Counted from the stretch's first letter, positions 18,801-28,370 are shown. The stretch is DNA of 64,000 nucleotides from Paludibacter sp. (GCA_030655595.1 JAUSNQ010000034.1:1-64000); one strand, 5' to 3'. Made by a program: numbers and translations. Notes: a model not told the origin generated them from the letters alone.

Positions 18801-21800
18801 TTGGCAGGTGGTGTAATTGTAATATTATTGGTTAATGATGCCCCACTCACAACAATAAACTGTTCAGTCGATGGTCCACCTGCAGCTGCCTGATAACCGA
18901 AACCACTTATTGATGTAGTGGATGTCATAATGGTTGGGGCACCTGATGCTACAACACGACCGCTACACGCAACGCTTTTTGTGATTGCTCCGGTTGATGT
19001 CAATGTCAATGTTGAAGGACCATATGTGCTGGTACTTAAGCCCGCAGACATTCTGACATAAACAGTAGTAGGGTTAATAGTTCCTCCGGAATGGGTTAAT
19101 GTTACGTTTGATGACCAAGTGCTTCCGTTCAGGGAAACCTGAAAGTTTGTAGGTGCCGTGGCAACAATGTTTGCTGAGAGTGTTGTTCCGCTAACCTGAA
19201 ACGTTTGTGCTCCGGAAGGTCCTGTTCCAAATGTATAAATAAAACCTGGAAGCAAGGAGCGTGAATTATAAATAGTGGGTGCAGGATTTACTGAGCCGGT
19301 ACAAGTCACTGTTTTAGTTACTGCATAAAGAGATGTTGCCTGAATGTCCTGAATATGTGTTCCGACACCAAAACCCGGCTTCATTCTAACGTAAATCGTT
19401 GTATTGCTTAAGGTTCCGCTACTTGGTATAAGCGAAATGGTCGACGTATATCCTGAACCCGAGGTTAAGCTGATTTCAAAACCGGAAGGAGCATTTAGCT
19501 CTACATTGGCTGCGAGATTAACACCGCTAACCACAAACGACTGAAAGCTTGAAGGCCCCATGCCGTAATTATAAGTAAAACCAGACAAAGAATTTGTTGA
19601 TACAGTGATAGCCGGTGGCGTTGTTACCGTTCCGTTCATGATGACTTCTTTGGTCACTGCGCCCGAAGAATTAGCCTTGATAGTATCTGTTGTGTACGAA
19701 CCAATTGATAGCCCCGCTTTTAAACGAAGATATACCAGTGTAGGGGCTAAGGAATTGCTGACAACAGGTAAGATTAAAACTGATACTGGCGAAAACGAAG
19801 ATCCTCCCAACGAAGATATTTCGTAATTGGTTGTGGGTTGAAGGGTTACGTTTGTTAATAAATACGAACCACTTACCGTAAACGACAATATATTCGAAGG
19901 ACCGAAACCTTGTGGATAAGTAAATCCGGATACTGAGGATACAGACGTATTTATCGTTGGACCGGCAGATGCAATAGAAAAAAAGCGGTTTGATCCAATC
20001 GGATTTGAATTCGTTACGCCTTTCTGTCCTGCTGTTCCATACAAAGCGGTGTAAACTCCTGCCTGTGTAGCACTACCTGCTATTAAATTATGTGGAGCTA
20101 TGTCAGCAGGTCTTGCTACTGAAATGCCGGCATTCGTAAAATTTCCAGTGGTTGTCAGCGACCAATATTCAGTTGTGCTTTTGGCTGATAATGAAGCATC
20201 AATACTCCCACCCGGATCGGCTGCAAATGCTTCCGCACGAGTTGTTATTGTTCCTGTTCCGGTAACGGGATTTACTAAAGTAAACGGATAATAATTTCCG
20301 CTTTTCCCAATTGGGAAGCTATAAGATGCGGTTGAAGAAAAACTTGCTGGTAAATTCCGAACCATCGGTCCGTTGACATACGCTGTAGCCGAACCGCCTG
20401 TTATGGCTGAAGCTGATGTATTTGTCACAGTCAACAGGTTTGTTCCTGTTGTGTTGATAATTCCACTTTGTAAAGAAAGGATGTTGGATACCGATATAGC
20501 CTTTGAAAGTGTAACTTCTCCTCCGCTTTTATTGATTGTCAGGTTATAAAATGTTGTAGCTGAACTCCCTGAAATAGTTTGTGTGCTGCTTCCGTTCAAA
20601 AGAACTGTCCCGGTTCCCTGCGTAAAGGTGTTATTTTGAGTGAAATTACCTCCCAATGTCAGCTGATAATTGTTGGTTGCCAATGGGCGACCTATTGTCA
20701 GATTACCATTGACGATTGTTGCTCCTTGCAATGTTTTGGTGCCAGCGGTACCAGACAGTGTCAGATTGGCATAAGTGGTCGTATAAATATTCTGGTTATC
20801 GTTCCGGTTGTAGTTGACAGTACTTCCTGAATTTAATGCGATAGAAGAGAAACCGGAAGGGAAATTGCTTAATTCGCTGACATTAATTGTACCTGTAGAA
20901 GAAACGGTTAAATCACTGGTTCCCGATAAAGTATAGATTCCGGTATTTAATGTTCCGTTAATCGTTAAACTGCTTGCTGATGCTGCAGCTGTCAATGTAA
21001 CGGTGTGTCCGCTTTGGATGGTTGTCAGGTCATGACCCGAAGTAGGTATCGAGTTAGCAGCAGTCCAGGTTACATTATCGAGGGATTGCTGCCAGGTGGT
21101 AGTGCTATTCCAGTTACCGTTTTGTACGCTGCGGAAGTGTTTTTTTGCGCTTATACTCATGCCCGTCATAGAAATATAAGAACTACCCGACATGGTTGTT
21201 GTCGAAACATCTGTTGCAGTTGAAGTGGGGATAGTTCGGCTACCAACGGTATTCCGTACAGGGTTGTTTCCCAGTTCAACATCCGCTGTCCAGTTGGTTC
21301 CGAAATCACTAATAGTTCTTGCTCCTCCGCTACCTCTATCGGAGCTTAATATTTTTACTGCTTGATCGCCTGCATTCACAGTTAATCCTGGTGAAAAAGC
21401 AAAACTTGAAGGGGATGACGTTCCGCTATTGTAATTTCTTGAGTTGGTAATCGGATTTGCTTGATCTACATTGTCGTATACTGCTGCAAACACAGCATTC
21501 CTTCTGGTAGTTCCATCGCTTATTGCTACCGATAAAGTGGTGTTTGTGGCGGCATCAAGACCGGCTTCGTTTAAATAATACAACTGGGTGTGTTGTTGCA
21601 TTGAATTTGTCAAATCACCATTGACCGGGGTTAAAGTTTGTCCCCCGTAAGTAATAGCTACAGTCCTGCTGCCACTGGTAGTCCTTGAAGTAGCAACACC
21701 AACTACCAACAAACGGTGTTCACCGCTACCTGCAGTGACTGAATAGTCCATATTGCCCGGGCTGTTCGTCCCATTATATAAATCTGTCCAGCCGTTTAGT

Positions 21801-21910
21801 GTTGTAACCTGTGCCACAAGACTAACTGGCAGAGATGCACCCAGCAGGAACAACACCGTTATAAAATAACGGATAAAGCGAGAAATTTTATTCCCAGATA
21901 AGCTATTCAT
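15863..21910 (-). CDS. Giant secreted repeat protein with T9SS type A-like C-terminal domain
   Basis: The 2015-residue protein starts with a signal peptide (residues 1-34, ending SLVAQ). Then come a Thr/Ser-rich domain (40-260), a beta-helix-like stretch of short strands (about 260-520), and four tandem repeats of about 110 residues (651-762, 765-874, 877-984, 991-1101), each with a GFxYxxGxGPS opening and a TxVYVRxKxGLS closing motif. A carbohydrate-binding-like segment (NGNFEAGNVGFG, about 1165-1310), an Ig-like domain (about 1330-1400) and a C-terminal sorting domain (about 1945-2015, ending PKGIYMVSAETKEWKVTQKAIVR-like) follow. It is likely exported by the Por system and held at the cell surface as an adhesin. 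Gene and partner interrupt the uppP-truB order. Confidence 0.8.
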   Translation of the reverse strand: MNSLSGNKISRFIRYFITVLFLLGASLPVSLVAQVTTLNGWTDLYNGTNSPGNMDYSVTAGSGEHRLLVVGVATSRTTSGSRTVAITYGGQTLTPVNGDLTNSMQQHTQLYYLNEAGLDAATNTTLSVAISDGTTRRNAVFAAVYDNVDQANPITNSRNYNSGTSSPSSFAFSPGLTVNAGDQAVKILSSDRGSGGARTISDFGTNWTADVELGNNPVRNTVGSRTIPTSTATDVSTTTMSGSSYISMTGMSISAKKHFRSVQNGNWNSTTTWQQSLDNVTWTAANSIPTSGHDLTTIQSGHTVTLTAAASASSLTINGTLNTGIYTLSGTSDLTVSSTGTINVSELSNFPSGFSSIALNSGSTVNYNRNDNQNIYTTTYANLTLSGTAGTKTLQGATIVNGNLTIGRPLATNNYQLTLGGNFTQNNTFTQGTGTVLLNGSSTQTISGSSATTFYNLTINKSGGEVTLSKAISVSNILSLQSGIINTTGTNLLTVTNTSASAITGGSATAYVNGPMVRNLPASFSSTASYSFPIGKSGNYYPFTLVNPVTGTGTITTRAEAFAADPGGSIDASLSAKSTTEYWSLTTTGNFTNAGISVARPADIAPHNLIAGSATQAGVYTALYGTAGQKGVTNSNPIGSNRFFSIASAGPTINTSVSSVSGFTYPQGFGPSNILSFTVSGSYLLTNVTLQPTTNYEISSLGGSSFSPVSVLILPVVSNSLAPTLVYLRLKAGLSIGSYTTDTIKANSSGAVTKEVIMNGTVTTPPAITVSTNSLSGFTYNYGMGPSSFQSFVVSGVNLAANVELNAPSGFEISLTSGSGYTSTISLIPSSGTLSNTTIYVRMKPGFGVGTHIQDIQATSLYAVTKTVTCTGSVNPAPTIYNSRSLLPGFIYTFGTGPSGAQTFQVSGTTLSANIVATAPTNFQVSLNGSTWSSNVTLTHSGGTINPTTVYVRMSAGLSTSTYGPSTLTLTSTGAITKSVACSGRVVASGAPTIMTSTTSISGFGYQAAAGGPSTEQFIVVSGASLTNNITITPPANYEISTLSSSGYQSTAITLTQTSGRVNPTLIYIRLKSSLSASNYNETLAATSGGATSINVSLIGQVYVSPLIAAGGGGAYCLGDNIQLTSSGDDILNRYWEGPNGFYNLTQNPTLTTNATVALSGTYSVTGNVVVGGNLIYNGNFEAGNVGFGSGYTYAGIGSTALQPEGVYTVVADPSSVHSNFTNCSDHTPAPGTLQMVINGSTVAGVVVWSQSVSVIPGADYEFTYWIQSVVAQNPSKLQLYVNGVSAGPVYTANIANCDIKQFVYNAQAGSNTILNLELINQNIIAGGNDFTLDDIEFKQVMFATASVEITVTPTVAVAVSITPSANPILDGTPVTFTATPTNPGSSPLYEWFVNGNPVGTNSLTYTTSTLNDGDVVTNKLTSSIVCATNNPDTSSSVIMIVLPTTNYWHGTNSTDWGTTTNWTGGYIPSAGENIEYATAANNSGSPAVNDLHLDINRTIGSLINLTDKKLVVPVEKTLIVNGSVNTNSQNRIHIKAAQNTSNGSFIFPNEMNPVYATVEMWSKAYINSGGINKNDSLKWQFFGPPVHSFQLNPYDIYLYGSAVRIYDEAKQTTQAGKQWTNLINNSIMEKFKGYEITQPAPKMILFEGRLVNDNLNTGELPVTDGSYYKGWHLLSNPYTAAIKVQDIVFGSGMEQTIYLYTTGSFDDWRYGAGDYGTVAVWNDDDAVAPGQYLAIPKNIAGFTSATAVIPSMQGFMVAVSDRENPPSNGKTVNFTYGNVSGNSVPQRVRSQESQAPEYVYSVVTVAGGEQFDRVWLFTDEQCTPSFDNGWDGRKFLAPTGSVLQLHATQAEDNYQIHATNNINGTHLIVNPLAGQQVYTLHFRHSNTETAYEQLLLFDIQSGTVSDITTDGSTYTFIAREGNATNRFKLITTPLEAGDEGDKISIFYDAQRIFMNNNTMESGTVRLYNLSGEMLYSLPFSAANVTGFPMQLPKGIYMVSAETKEWKVTQKAIVR

Positions 21911-22003
21911 ATGTCGATTTTTCTTCCTTAAAAAAGTTCAATTACCTTCACTTTCCGGTTCTTATTTGTAATCATTTCAGTTTTCTTACTCAAATTGCTA
22001 GGA

Positions 22004-22034
22004 CAAAGGTATATATATTTATTTAATCAACAAA
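22004..22034 (-). promoter_or_regulatory. Predicted promoter of the giant repeat protein gene
   Basis: On the minus strand TTTG (22034 to 22031), 19 bases, then TACCTTTG (22011 to 22004) matches the Bacteroidota consensus. It lies about 94 bases before the start codon, between uppP and the repeat protein gene, and shows that the inserted pair carries its own promoter. Confidence 0.65.
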
Positions 22035-22055
22035 TTATTTGCAATTTTGTTCAAA

Positions 22056-22850
22056 TTAAACCATACTTAAATTTTGTCCCGACAACAATAAAATCAGGAT
22101 AATACCTCCAACCAAGATACGATAATAACCAAAAGCTTTAAAACCATGTTTGGTTAGAAAGCCTATAAAAAACTTGATTGCCGCCATGGCAACAACAAAT
22201 GCGATCACATTTCCAATCAGCAGCGTGGTCAGGTTTTCTGTCAGCATGCTTGTCGCAGCCGGATCTTGAATCAACTGCATCAGTTTGTAACCTGCTGCAG
22301 CTGCCATCGTCGGCACGGCCAAAAAGAAAGAAAATTCAGCTGCATTTTTTCTGCTCAGATTGGTTGTCATACCCCCGACAATTGTCGCCATCGAACGTGA
22401 AACACCGGGAATCATGGCAATGCACTGGAAGAAACCGATTTTCAATGCTCTTTTCCAGTCCATTTCCTGGTTTTCGACTGGTTTATTGAACCATTTGTCG
22501 ACAAAGAGCATCAAGATACCACCCAATATGAGCATAATGGCTACTACCCAGATATTCTCAAGCAACGAATCGATAAAATCTCCCGCAAGTAGCCCGATAA
22601 CCGCTGCCGGCAGAAAGGCAATCAGCAGTTTCCAGTAAAAATCCATCGTCTGAAAAAATCTTTTCCAGTATAACACGATGACTGATAAGATGGCACCAAA
22701 CTGGATGTTCACGGTAAAAGCTTTCACAAAATCAGTGCTCTCCATGCCAAGCAGATTCTGTACAATAATCATGTGACCTGTTGAAGAAACAGGTAGAAAT
22801 TCAGTCAGACCCTCTACAAAGGCTATGATAACAGTTTCAAAAAGACTCAT
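22056..22850 (-). CDS. uppP: Undecaprenyl-diphosphatase UppP (BacA)
   Basis: This integral membrane enzyme dephosphorylates undecaprenyl diphosphate to recycle the lipid carrier for peptidoglycan and surface polysaccharides. The 264-residue protein has the two hallmark motifs [15 protein letters not shown] (residues 13-27) and [13 protein letters not shown] near residues 147-159, with about seven to eight membrane spans. It overlaps the DUF3098 gene stop by 4 bases and ends the ftsX-DUF3098-uppP run. Queuosine/pseudouridine genes usually follow directly; here they are displaced by 7 kb. Confidence 0.97.
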   Translation of the reverse strand: MSLFETVIIAFVEGLTEFLPVSSTGHMIIVQNLLGMESTDFVKAFTVNIQFGAILSVIVLYWKRFFQTMDFYWKLLIAFLPAAVIGLLAGDFIDSLLENIWVVAIMLILGGILMLFVDKWFNKPVENQEMDWKRALKIGFFQCIAMIPGVSRSMATIVGGMTTNLSRKNAAEFSFFLAVPTMAAAAGYKLMQLIQDPAATSMLTENLTTLLIGNVIAFVVAMAAIKFFIGFLTKHGFKAFGYYRILVGGIILILLLSGQNLSMV

Positions 22851-23074
22851 TTGGTTTTTGATTTAAACAAGATGGCAAAGATGACAAATATGAACCCGAA
22901 AAATGAAATCATTGGTCCGACGGTTATCCGTCGGTGACTGAATATGTCAGGATTGAATTCTACAATGGTTGTCGACCCGGTCATCAGGATGAAACCGATA
23001 ACAATGATGATAAACCCAATCGCTATGAGTATCAAATTAATTTTCCCTAGCGAAAATTTTACTTTATTGTCCAT
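22847..23074 (-). CDS. DUF3098 small membrane protein
   Basis: The 75-residue protein has two membrane spans (about residues 13-32 and 50-70) and the spacing of DUF3098, a Bacteroidota family nearly always found between ftsX and uppP. The motif [19 protein letters not shown] fits the second helix. Its function is unknown; the constant link to FtsX and UppP suggests a role in envelope growth or division. It overlaps uppP by 4 bases. Confidence 0.88.
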   Translation of the reverse strand: MDNKVKFSLGKINLILIAIGFIIIVIGFILMTGSTTIVEFNPDIFSHRRITVGPMISFFGFIFVIFAILFKSKTK

Positions 23075-23097
23075 ATAAGTTGATTGAAATGATTAAT

Positions 23098-23976
23098 TTA
23101 TACAAAGTACATATCATTTGTCTGCATTCTCAAATATCTGCCTACCGCGAAATAAGAGGATAGTGCTGTCAAAACAATGCCTAACACGATTACAATTGCC
23201 GATACCTCAAAAAGTGTGGTCGTTTGCAAGGTGAATAAATTCAGACCAGTGTTATTATTAATGTAAGCAATCAGCACAGCGAGTAAACCAATGGCAATCA
23301 GCGATGCTAAGAAACCGTTAATCATGCCCTTGATGACATACGGTTTTCTGATAAACCAAGGCGTTGCACCGACCAATTTCATGGTATTAATTAAAAAACG
23401 ATTTGAATAAATGGATACCCGAATTGTATTATTCATTAAAGTAATTGAAATCAGCAATAAAATGGTAGTCACAACCAAAAGCACAAAACTTATTTTGGTG
23501 ATGTTGTCGTTGACCAAATTGACAATGTCTTTTTGGTATGCAATTCGGTTGATACCCTCGAATACCTTTAATTTTGATTCGATTATTTCCACACTGTCAT
23601 TGTTCGCATAAACTGCATGGAGCTTTATTTCGAATGAAGCCATCAACGGATTATATCCAAGAAACTTTTCAGGATCGTCTCCCATGGTTTGAATGTGTTC
23701 TTTCAGTGCCTCTTCTTTCGAAATAAATGCTACTGATTTCACATACTTCGACTTATCAAGATAATTTTCGATTCTTTGGGTGTTCGTTGCCGATATGTTT
23801 TCATTCAATACCACCGATAAACTGATATTTTCCTTGATTTGCGTACTCACATCCCTGGCAACAAACAGCAACAACGACACCAGTCCGATTAGAAATAGGA
23901 CAAGTGCCATACTGATGGTTGAGGTCAGATGAATATTTCCTATGCGGTATTTTCCTTTTTTGTCTTCTGATTTCAT
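23098..23976 (-). CDS. ftsX: Cell division protein FtsX
   Basis: FtsX is the membrane partner of the ATPase FtsE and transmits its signal to peptidoglycan hydrolases at the septum. The 292-residue protein has one span near residues 20-42, a periplasmic domain (about 45-160), then three spans in the MacB-like permease half (about 165-280). The MKLVGATPWFIRKPYVIKG cytoplasmic motif is typical. ftsE is not adjacent. The start overlaps the yfhO-like stop by 4 bases. Confidence 0.93.
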   Translation of the reverse strand: MKSEDKKGKYRIGNIHLTSTISMALVLFLIGLVSLLLFVARDVSTQIKENISLSVVLNENISATNTQRIENYLDKSKYVKSVAFISKEEALKEHIQTMGDDPEKFLGYNPLMASFEIKLHAVYANNDSVEIIESKLKVFEGINRIAYQKDIVNLVNDNITKISFVLLVVTTILLLISITLMNNTIRVSIYSNRFLINTMKLVGATPWFIRKPYVIKGMINGFLASLIAIGLLAVLIAYINNNTGLNLFTLQTTTLFEVSAIVIVLGIVLTALSSYFAVGRYLRMQTNDMYFV

Positions 23977-26486
23977 GAGTTGGATTTTAATTCTTTTGAT
24001 TTTTTATTGATTTGATATCTCCTGATGAAAAAGAATACGATACACAATATCAACAAAAATGAAGATGATAAAGCGATGATATTCCCGATGCTATATGAGA
24101 GCGGCTCAAATTTAAATTCAATTTGATAATTGCCGGATTTCAAATGCATGGCACGCAATAAATAATTAGCTCTGAAATAAGGTGCTTTTTCACCATTGAT
24201 ATAAGCATTCCAACCTTTGTCGTAATATATTTCAGAGAAAACGGCGACTTGATCTGATTTTGCGTTGAAATCATAAATCAGGTGATTTGGCTTATACGAA
24301 ACGAGTCGGATAAATGCTGTGCTGTCCTTGTTAATTTGCTTGGGTAGTGACTCTGCAAAACGTATATCGGCCACGAGTTCATCTTTTGTGTCAATGGTTC
24401 CCACTAATCTCATTTCTTCATTGGCATCTTCGGCAATGCTGATGTTGTTAACAAACCAGGCGTTCCCGTTAGCATATGGATTTAGTAGTGGTTGACTATT
24501 TGGATCCATGATGATGTATTTCAGGTTCAGCATATTCAATACACCCAAAGTTTGCGCAACCGAATCGAATTGCTCATACGTTTTAATTGTATAGAATTTT
24601 TCCAATTCTGGTGTGATTTGCATGTTAATTAATTCCTGGTACCTGCGTAATTTCGCAGCATGATAACCACCAATATTATGATGGAAATACGATGGGGAAG
24701 CATCATTGAAAATATTAACCGAAAGGTTCAATACCCGGAATTCAGATTTATCTTGTAAAATAAATTTATCAGCTTCTGAGGGTTTAATAAGCGTATTGAA
24801 ATTTCTTTTGCGAGCGAAATTTTCATCATTCAGGTAGCGTTTTGCAACGGGTACCAGATCAAGCAGCATCAAAACACCCAAAGCAAAAATTAAAATATTG
24901 CTTTTCAAAGTCCCTTTGAGGTAAAACCACAGGATTCCTCCGGTTACTATGATAAATAATAGAGATCTGAAAGCGTCCGCTTGCAACATGGCTTTTCGGT
25001 CGGCGGGGAGTGTTTCTGTTAAAAAAGAAAAGTCGGCCTGATAGGCGCTGGAAATCTGGCTGGCGAAGTTTTGATCGCCATCGCCGATGAAACTGCCGGC
25101 CAATCCGGGCATCAATGCAAATATCAATGCGATACCTCCTGTAATCCCAGCGCTGATCAGCAACGGTTTAATTAATTTCTTTTTGTCGATTGTCGTATTT
25201 AACAATTCTTTTAATGCCAAAATTGCTATCAGGGTAATGCCGAATCCGGTTGCCACCAGAATCATGGATACCGTCCTGAATTTGTTGTAAAGAGGCACGT
25301 GATCAATGAAGACATCGGTTAGCCACTGGAAATTTCTTCCCCATGAAAGCATCAGGGTCAAAATAATCATCGGCACGAGCCACCAAAGAATTCGTTTTTC
25401 AACGAGAAACAGTCCGAGAACAAAAAGTAAGATAACAATTGCACCCAAGTAAACCGGTCCCGACGTGCCCGGTTGCGTTCCCCAATATAAACTGAAACGA
25501 GTTCCTTCCATGATTTTCTTGATGTTTCCACTTCCGAAATTTTCAGCAATTCTTTCTGCAGTGTTACTTTTCACACCTAGTTTGCCACCACTTGCTCCTC
25601 CTTTGAAATTGGGAATCATCAACGTCATGGTTTCATCTACACCATAGCTCCATTGCGTTATATAATCACGATTAAGACCATCTTGTGCGTTTTGCGTATC
25701 AGTTGTCAATCCGGTTGATTCACCACGCATGGTATATTTTCCATACTCATTGGTGGTCAGTAGAGAAGTAGCATTCATACCAATTGCAATCATTGCAGCG
25801 ACTAATAGCAGTCCCGTTGTCTGTAAAAATGACTTAATCTTTTGTTCTTTGATGCTGTAAATCAATTCAACTAAACCAAAGAATAAAAGGATAATGAGCG
25901 TGTAGTATAAAATTTGAATGTGATTGGCGCGGACGGCTAAACTGAGGAAAAATGCGGTGAGCAGACTTCCTGCAATTATATTATGTCTGAATGCCACAAA
26001 AACACTCCCGATTAAAGGAGCCATGTATGCAATTGTAATGGCCTTGGAATTGTGTCCGGCAGCAATAATAATCAAATTGTAAGATGCAAAAGTAAAAGCA
26101 ATAGAGCCGACAATAGCCAGCCACGGATTGACTTTGAAATTGAGCAGTAAAATGTAGAAGCCGATAAAATAGAGTATAAGAAAAAAAACAGTTAATGGGA
26201 AAAGTTTCAGGGCATCTTCAACATATTTAATCAGATTATTCGGTTGATGCATGGAAATCTGATAGTTAGGCATCCCTCCAAACATAGAGTTAGTCCAAAG
26301 CGTTACATCATCGTGTTTTTGATTGTAATCGATTGTTTCCTTGGCCATACACATCCAGCTTTCTGTGTCGTGCCCGAGCAATTGTTTGCCTTCAAGCACG
26401 GGTTTTAGATAGATGAAAGACATGATAATGAATAAACTAACAGCAATCAGGTGAGGCGTGAATTGTTGAAGAATATTTTTGCGCAT
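23973..26486 (-). CDS. YfhO-family membrane protein
   Basis: The 837-residue protein has about twelve to thirteen membrane spans and a large soluble C-terminal part (about residues 560-800), matching Bacteroidota YfhO-family proteins (GT-C-like glycosyltransferase fold). YfhO of Gram-positive bacteria helps glycosylate lipoteichoic acid; the substrate in Bacteroidota is not known. The stretch GHDTESWMCMAKETIDYN near residue 38 is the kind of acidic first loop seen in GT-C enzymes. It begins the ftsX operon by translational overlap. A minus-strand TATTTTTG (26537 to 26530) could be its -7 element, but no good -33 was seen. Confidence 0.85.
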   Translation of the reverse strand: MRKNILQQFTPHLIAVSLFIIMSFIYLKPVLEGKQLLGHDTESWMCMAKETIDYNQKHDDVTLWTNSMFGGMPNYQISMHQPNNLIKYVEDALKLFPLTVFFLILYFIGFYILLLNFKVNPWLAIVGSIAFTFASYNLIIIAAGHNSKAITIAYMAPLIGSVFVAFRHNIIAGSLLTAFFLSLAVRANHIQILYYTLIILLFFGLVELIYSIKEQKIKSFLQTTGLLLVAAMIAIGMNATSLLTTNEYGKYTMRGESTGLTTDTQNAQDGLNRDYITQWSYGVDETMTLMIPNFKGGASGGKLGVKSNTAERIAENFGSGNIKKIMEGTRFSLYWGTQPGTSGPVYLGAIVILLFVLGLFLVEKRILWWLVPMIILTLMLSWGRNFQWLTDVFIDHVPLYNKFRTVSMILVATGFGITLIAILALKELLNTTIDKKKLIKPLLISAGITGGIALIFALMPGLAGSFIGDGDQNFASQISSAYQADFSFLTETLPADRKAMLQADAFRSLLFIIVTGGILWFYLKGTLKSNILIFALGVLMLLDLVPVAKRYLNDENFARKRNFNTLIKPSEADKFILQDKSEFRVLNLSVNIFNDASPSYFHHNIGGYHAAKLRRYQELINMQITPELEKFYTIKTYEQFDSVAQTLGVLNMLNLKYIIMDPNSQPLLNPYANGNAWFVNNISIAEDANEEMRLVGTIDTKDELVADIRFAESLPKQINKDSTAFIRLVSYKPNHLIYDFNAKSDQVAVFSEIYYDKGWNAYINGEKAPYFRANYLLRAMHLKSGNYQIEFKFEPLSYSIGNIIALSSSFLLILCIVFFFIRRYQINKKSKELKSNS

Positions 26487-26650
26487 GAGTAAATCTTTAG
26501 TTATCGAGCAGAATTCGGGAAAAATCGTACAAAAATACAGTATTTTTTACCATTCTGTTGCGTTTAAAAGGTTAAATATCACAAAATATTGATTTTTCAG
26601 TCTGTATATATTCATTGAGAAGCCGTTTCCTTATCTTCAAAAAAAATGCT

Positions 26651-26658
26651 TACTTTTG
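26651..26658 (+). promoter_or_regulatory. Predicted suf promoter -7 element
   Basis: TACTTTTG matches the Bacteroidota -7 form, with a TTTC (26626-26629) 21 bases upstream as a weak -33. It lies 17 bases before the chosen sufS start and rules out an earlier in-frame ATG at 26646. Confidence 0.6.
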
Positions 26659-26675
26659 CAACACAAACAATTAAG

Positions 26676-27905
26676 ATGAAATTAGATAATCAAAAGATAC
26701 TATCATTACGTGCTGATTTTCCGATTTTAGAGGAAAAAATCTACGGAAGACCGCTGATATATTTCGATAATGGAGCTACTACCCAAAAACCACTTTGTGT
26801 ACTCGGGAAAATCGAATATGCCTATAACCATCTGAATGCCAATATACACAGAGGAGTTCATTATTTAAGTCAAAAAGCCACTGAAGCGCATGAGGATGCC
26901 CGAAATGCCATTGCGCATTTTCTGGGTGCTGAGAAAAGGGAAGAAATTGTTTTTACACGCGGCACCACCGAAGCGATAAATCTGATCGCTTTTTCTTATG
27001 GCGAGGCGTTTTGCAGTGAAGGCGATGAAATCATCATTTCTGTCATGGAGCATCATTCTAATATTGTTCCCTGGCAAATGCTTTGTGAACGGAAGAAACT
27101 GAAACTTCGGGTGATTCCGATGGATCATAACGGAGACTTGAAATTAGATGCTTTTCAGGATTTGTTGAATGAAAAAACAAAATTGGTTTCGGTAGCGCAT
27201 GTTTCGAATGTTTTGGGGACGGTGAATCCTGTTGGAGAAATTATACGTTTGGCTCACGAAAAGCATGTGCCGGTTCTAATCGATGGTGCACAGGCAGTTC
27301 CACATATTCCGGTTGATGTAAAAGATTTGGATGCTGACTTTTATGTTTTCTCGGGACATAAGATTTACGGTCCGACCGGCATTGGCGTTTTATATGGTAA
27401 AGAAAAGTGGTTGAATGCTTTGCCTCCTTATCAGGGTGGTGGAGAGATGATCGATAAGGTTACTTTCGAGAAAACCACTTACAACGTACTGCCGTTTAAA
27501 TTTGAGGCCGGAACACCGGATTATATTGGCTCTACGGCTTTGGCTGAGGCTCTCCGCTATGTGAGTGATTTGGGGATAGAGAATATTGCTGCGTACGAAC
27601 ATGAGCTGACCGACTATGCAATTCAAGCCATGTCAGCGATTGAAGGTATTCGTTTTATAGGTACGGCAAAAAACAAAAGTGCTGTTATATCTTTTCTGGT
27701 AGGCAAAATTCACCCGTATGATATCGGAATGTTACTCGATAAATTGGGAATTGCTGTCCGCACCGGTCATCATTGTGCCCAACCTTTGATGGATGAACTC
27801 AACATACCGGGTACAGTACGCGCTTCATTTTCATTTTATAATACAAAAGAAGAAGTGGATGTTTTTGTAGCTTCACTGAAAAGGGTCATCATGATGCTTT
27901 CGTAA
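26676..27905 (+). CDS. sufS: Cysteine desulfurase SufS
   Basis: SufS removes sulfur from cysteine with PLP and passes it to SufE for Fe-S cluster assembly. The protein (409 residues from this start) has ADFPILEEKIYGRPLIYFDN at its N-terminus, the PLP lysine in SGHKIYGPTG (about residue 229) and the catalytic cysteine in RTGHHCAQPLM (about residue 367). I chose the ATG at 26676 because the in-frame ATG at 26646 precedes the promoter's -7 element. sufE follows by 30 bases. Because no dndA is present, this enzyme is a plausible sulfur source for DndC. Confidence 0.96.
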   Translation: MKLDNQKILSLRADFPILEEKIYGRPLIYFDNGATTQKPLCVLGKIEYAYNHLNANIHRGVHYLSQKATEAHEDARNAIAHFLGAEKREEIVFTRGTTEAINLIAFSYGEAFCSEGDEIIISVMEHHSNIVPWQMLCERKKLKLRVIPMDHNGDLKLDAFQDLLNEKTKLVSVAHVSNVLGTVNPVGEIIRLAHEKHVPVLIDGAQAVPHIPVDVKDLDADFYVFSGHKIYGPTGIGVLYGKEKWLNALPPYQGGGEMIDKVTFEKTTYNVLPFKFEAGTPDYIGSTALAEALRYVSDLGIENIAAYEHELTDYAIQAMSAIEGIRFIGTAKNKSAVISFLVGKIHPYDIGMLLDKLGIAVRTGHHCAQPLMDELNIPGTVRASFSFYNTKEEVDVFVASLKRVIMMLS

Positions 27906-27935
27906 TAAACAGATATAATTTAAAGAATCATTAAA

Positions 27936-28358
27936 ATGAATATCAATCAAATACAAGATAATATCGTTGAGGATTTTGCCCAATTCGACGACTGGATGGA
28001 CAAATATGCATTGCTCATTGATTTGGGTAACTCCTTGCAGCCTATTGATGAGAAGTATAAAATTCAGCAAAACATCATCGAAGGTTGTCAGAGTCGCGTT
28101 TGGCTGACTGCTGAGATGGAGGATGGGGTAATCAAATTTCAGGGTGAAAGTGATGCCATCCTCGTGAAAGGCATAGTTGCTTTGTTGTTGCAGGTGTTTT
28201 CTAATCGTACTCCCGACGAAATTTTAAATGCAGATTTGTATTTTGTGGAAAAAATCGGTTTGCGCGAACACCTTTCTCCGACCAGATCAAATGGTTTGTT
28301 GGCGATGATCAAGCAAATTAAATTATATGCGTTGGCTTTTAAGTCCAGAAAACAATAA
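27936..28358 (+). CDS. sufE: SufE-family sulfur acceptor
   Basis: SufE accepts persulfide sulfur from SufS and raises its activity. The 140-residue protein has the acceptor cysteine C51 in IIEGCQSRVWL and the usual start (IQDNIVEDFAQFDDWMDKYA). It directly follows sufS and precedes the murF-alr fusion by 12 bases, so all three are likely one transcript. The genes sufBCD are not in this window. Confidence 0.95.
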   Translation: MNINQIQDNIVEDFAQFDDWMDKYALLIDLGNSLQPIDEKYKIQQNIIEGCQSRVWLTAEMEDGVIKFQGESDAILVKGIVALLLQVFSNRTPDEILNADLYFVEKIGLREHLSPTRSNGLLAMIKQIKLYALAFKSRKQ

Positions 28359-28370
28359 AGTATAGTCGGA

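Noticed and set aside
26646..26675. Ten-residue N-terminal extension of SufS
   Set aside because: The extension starts upstream of the TACTTTTG promoter element at 26651-26658, so it cannot be in the transcript.
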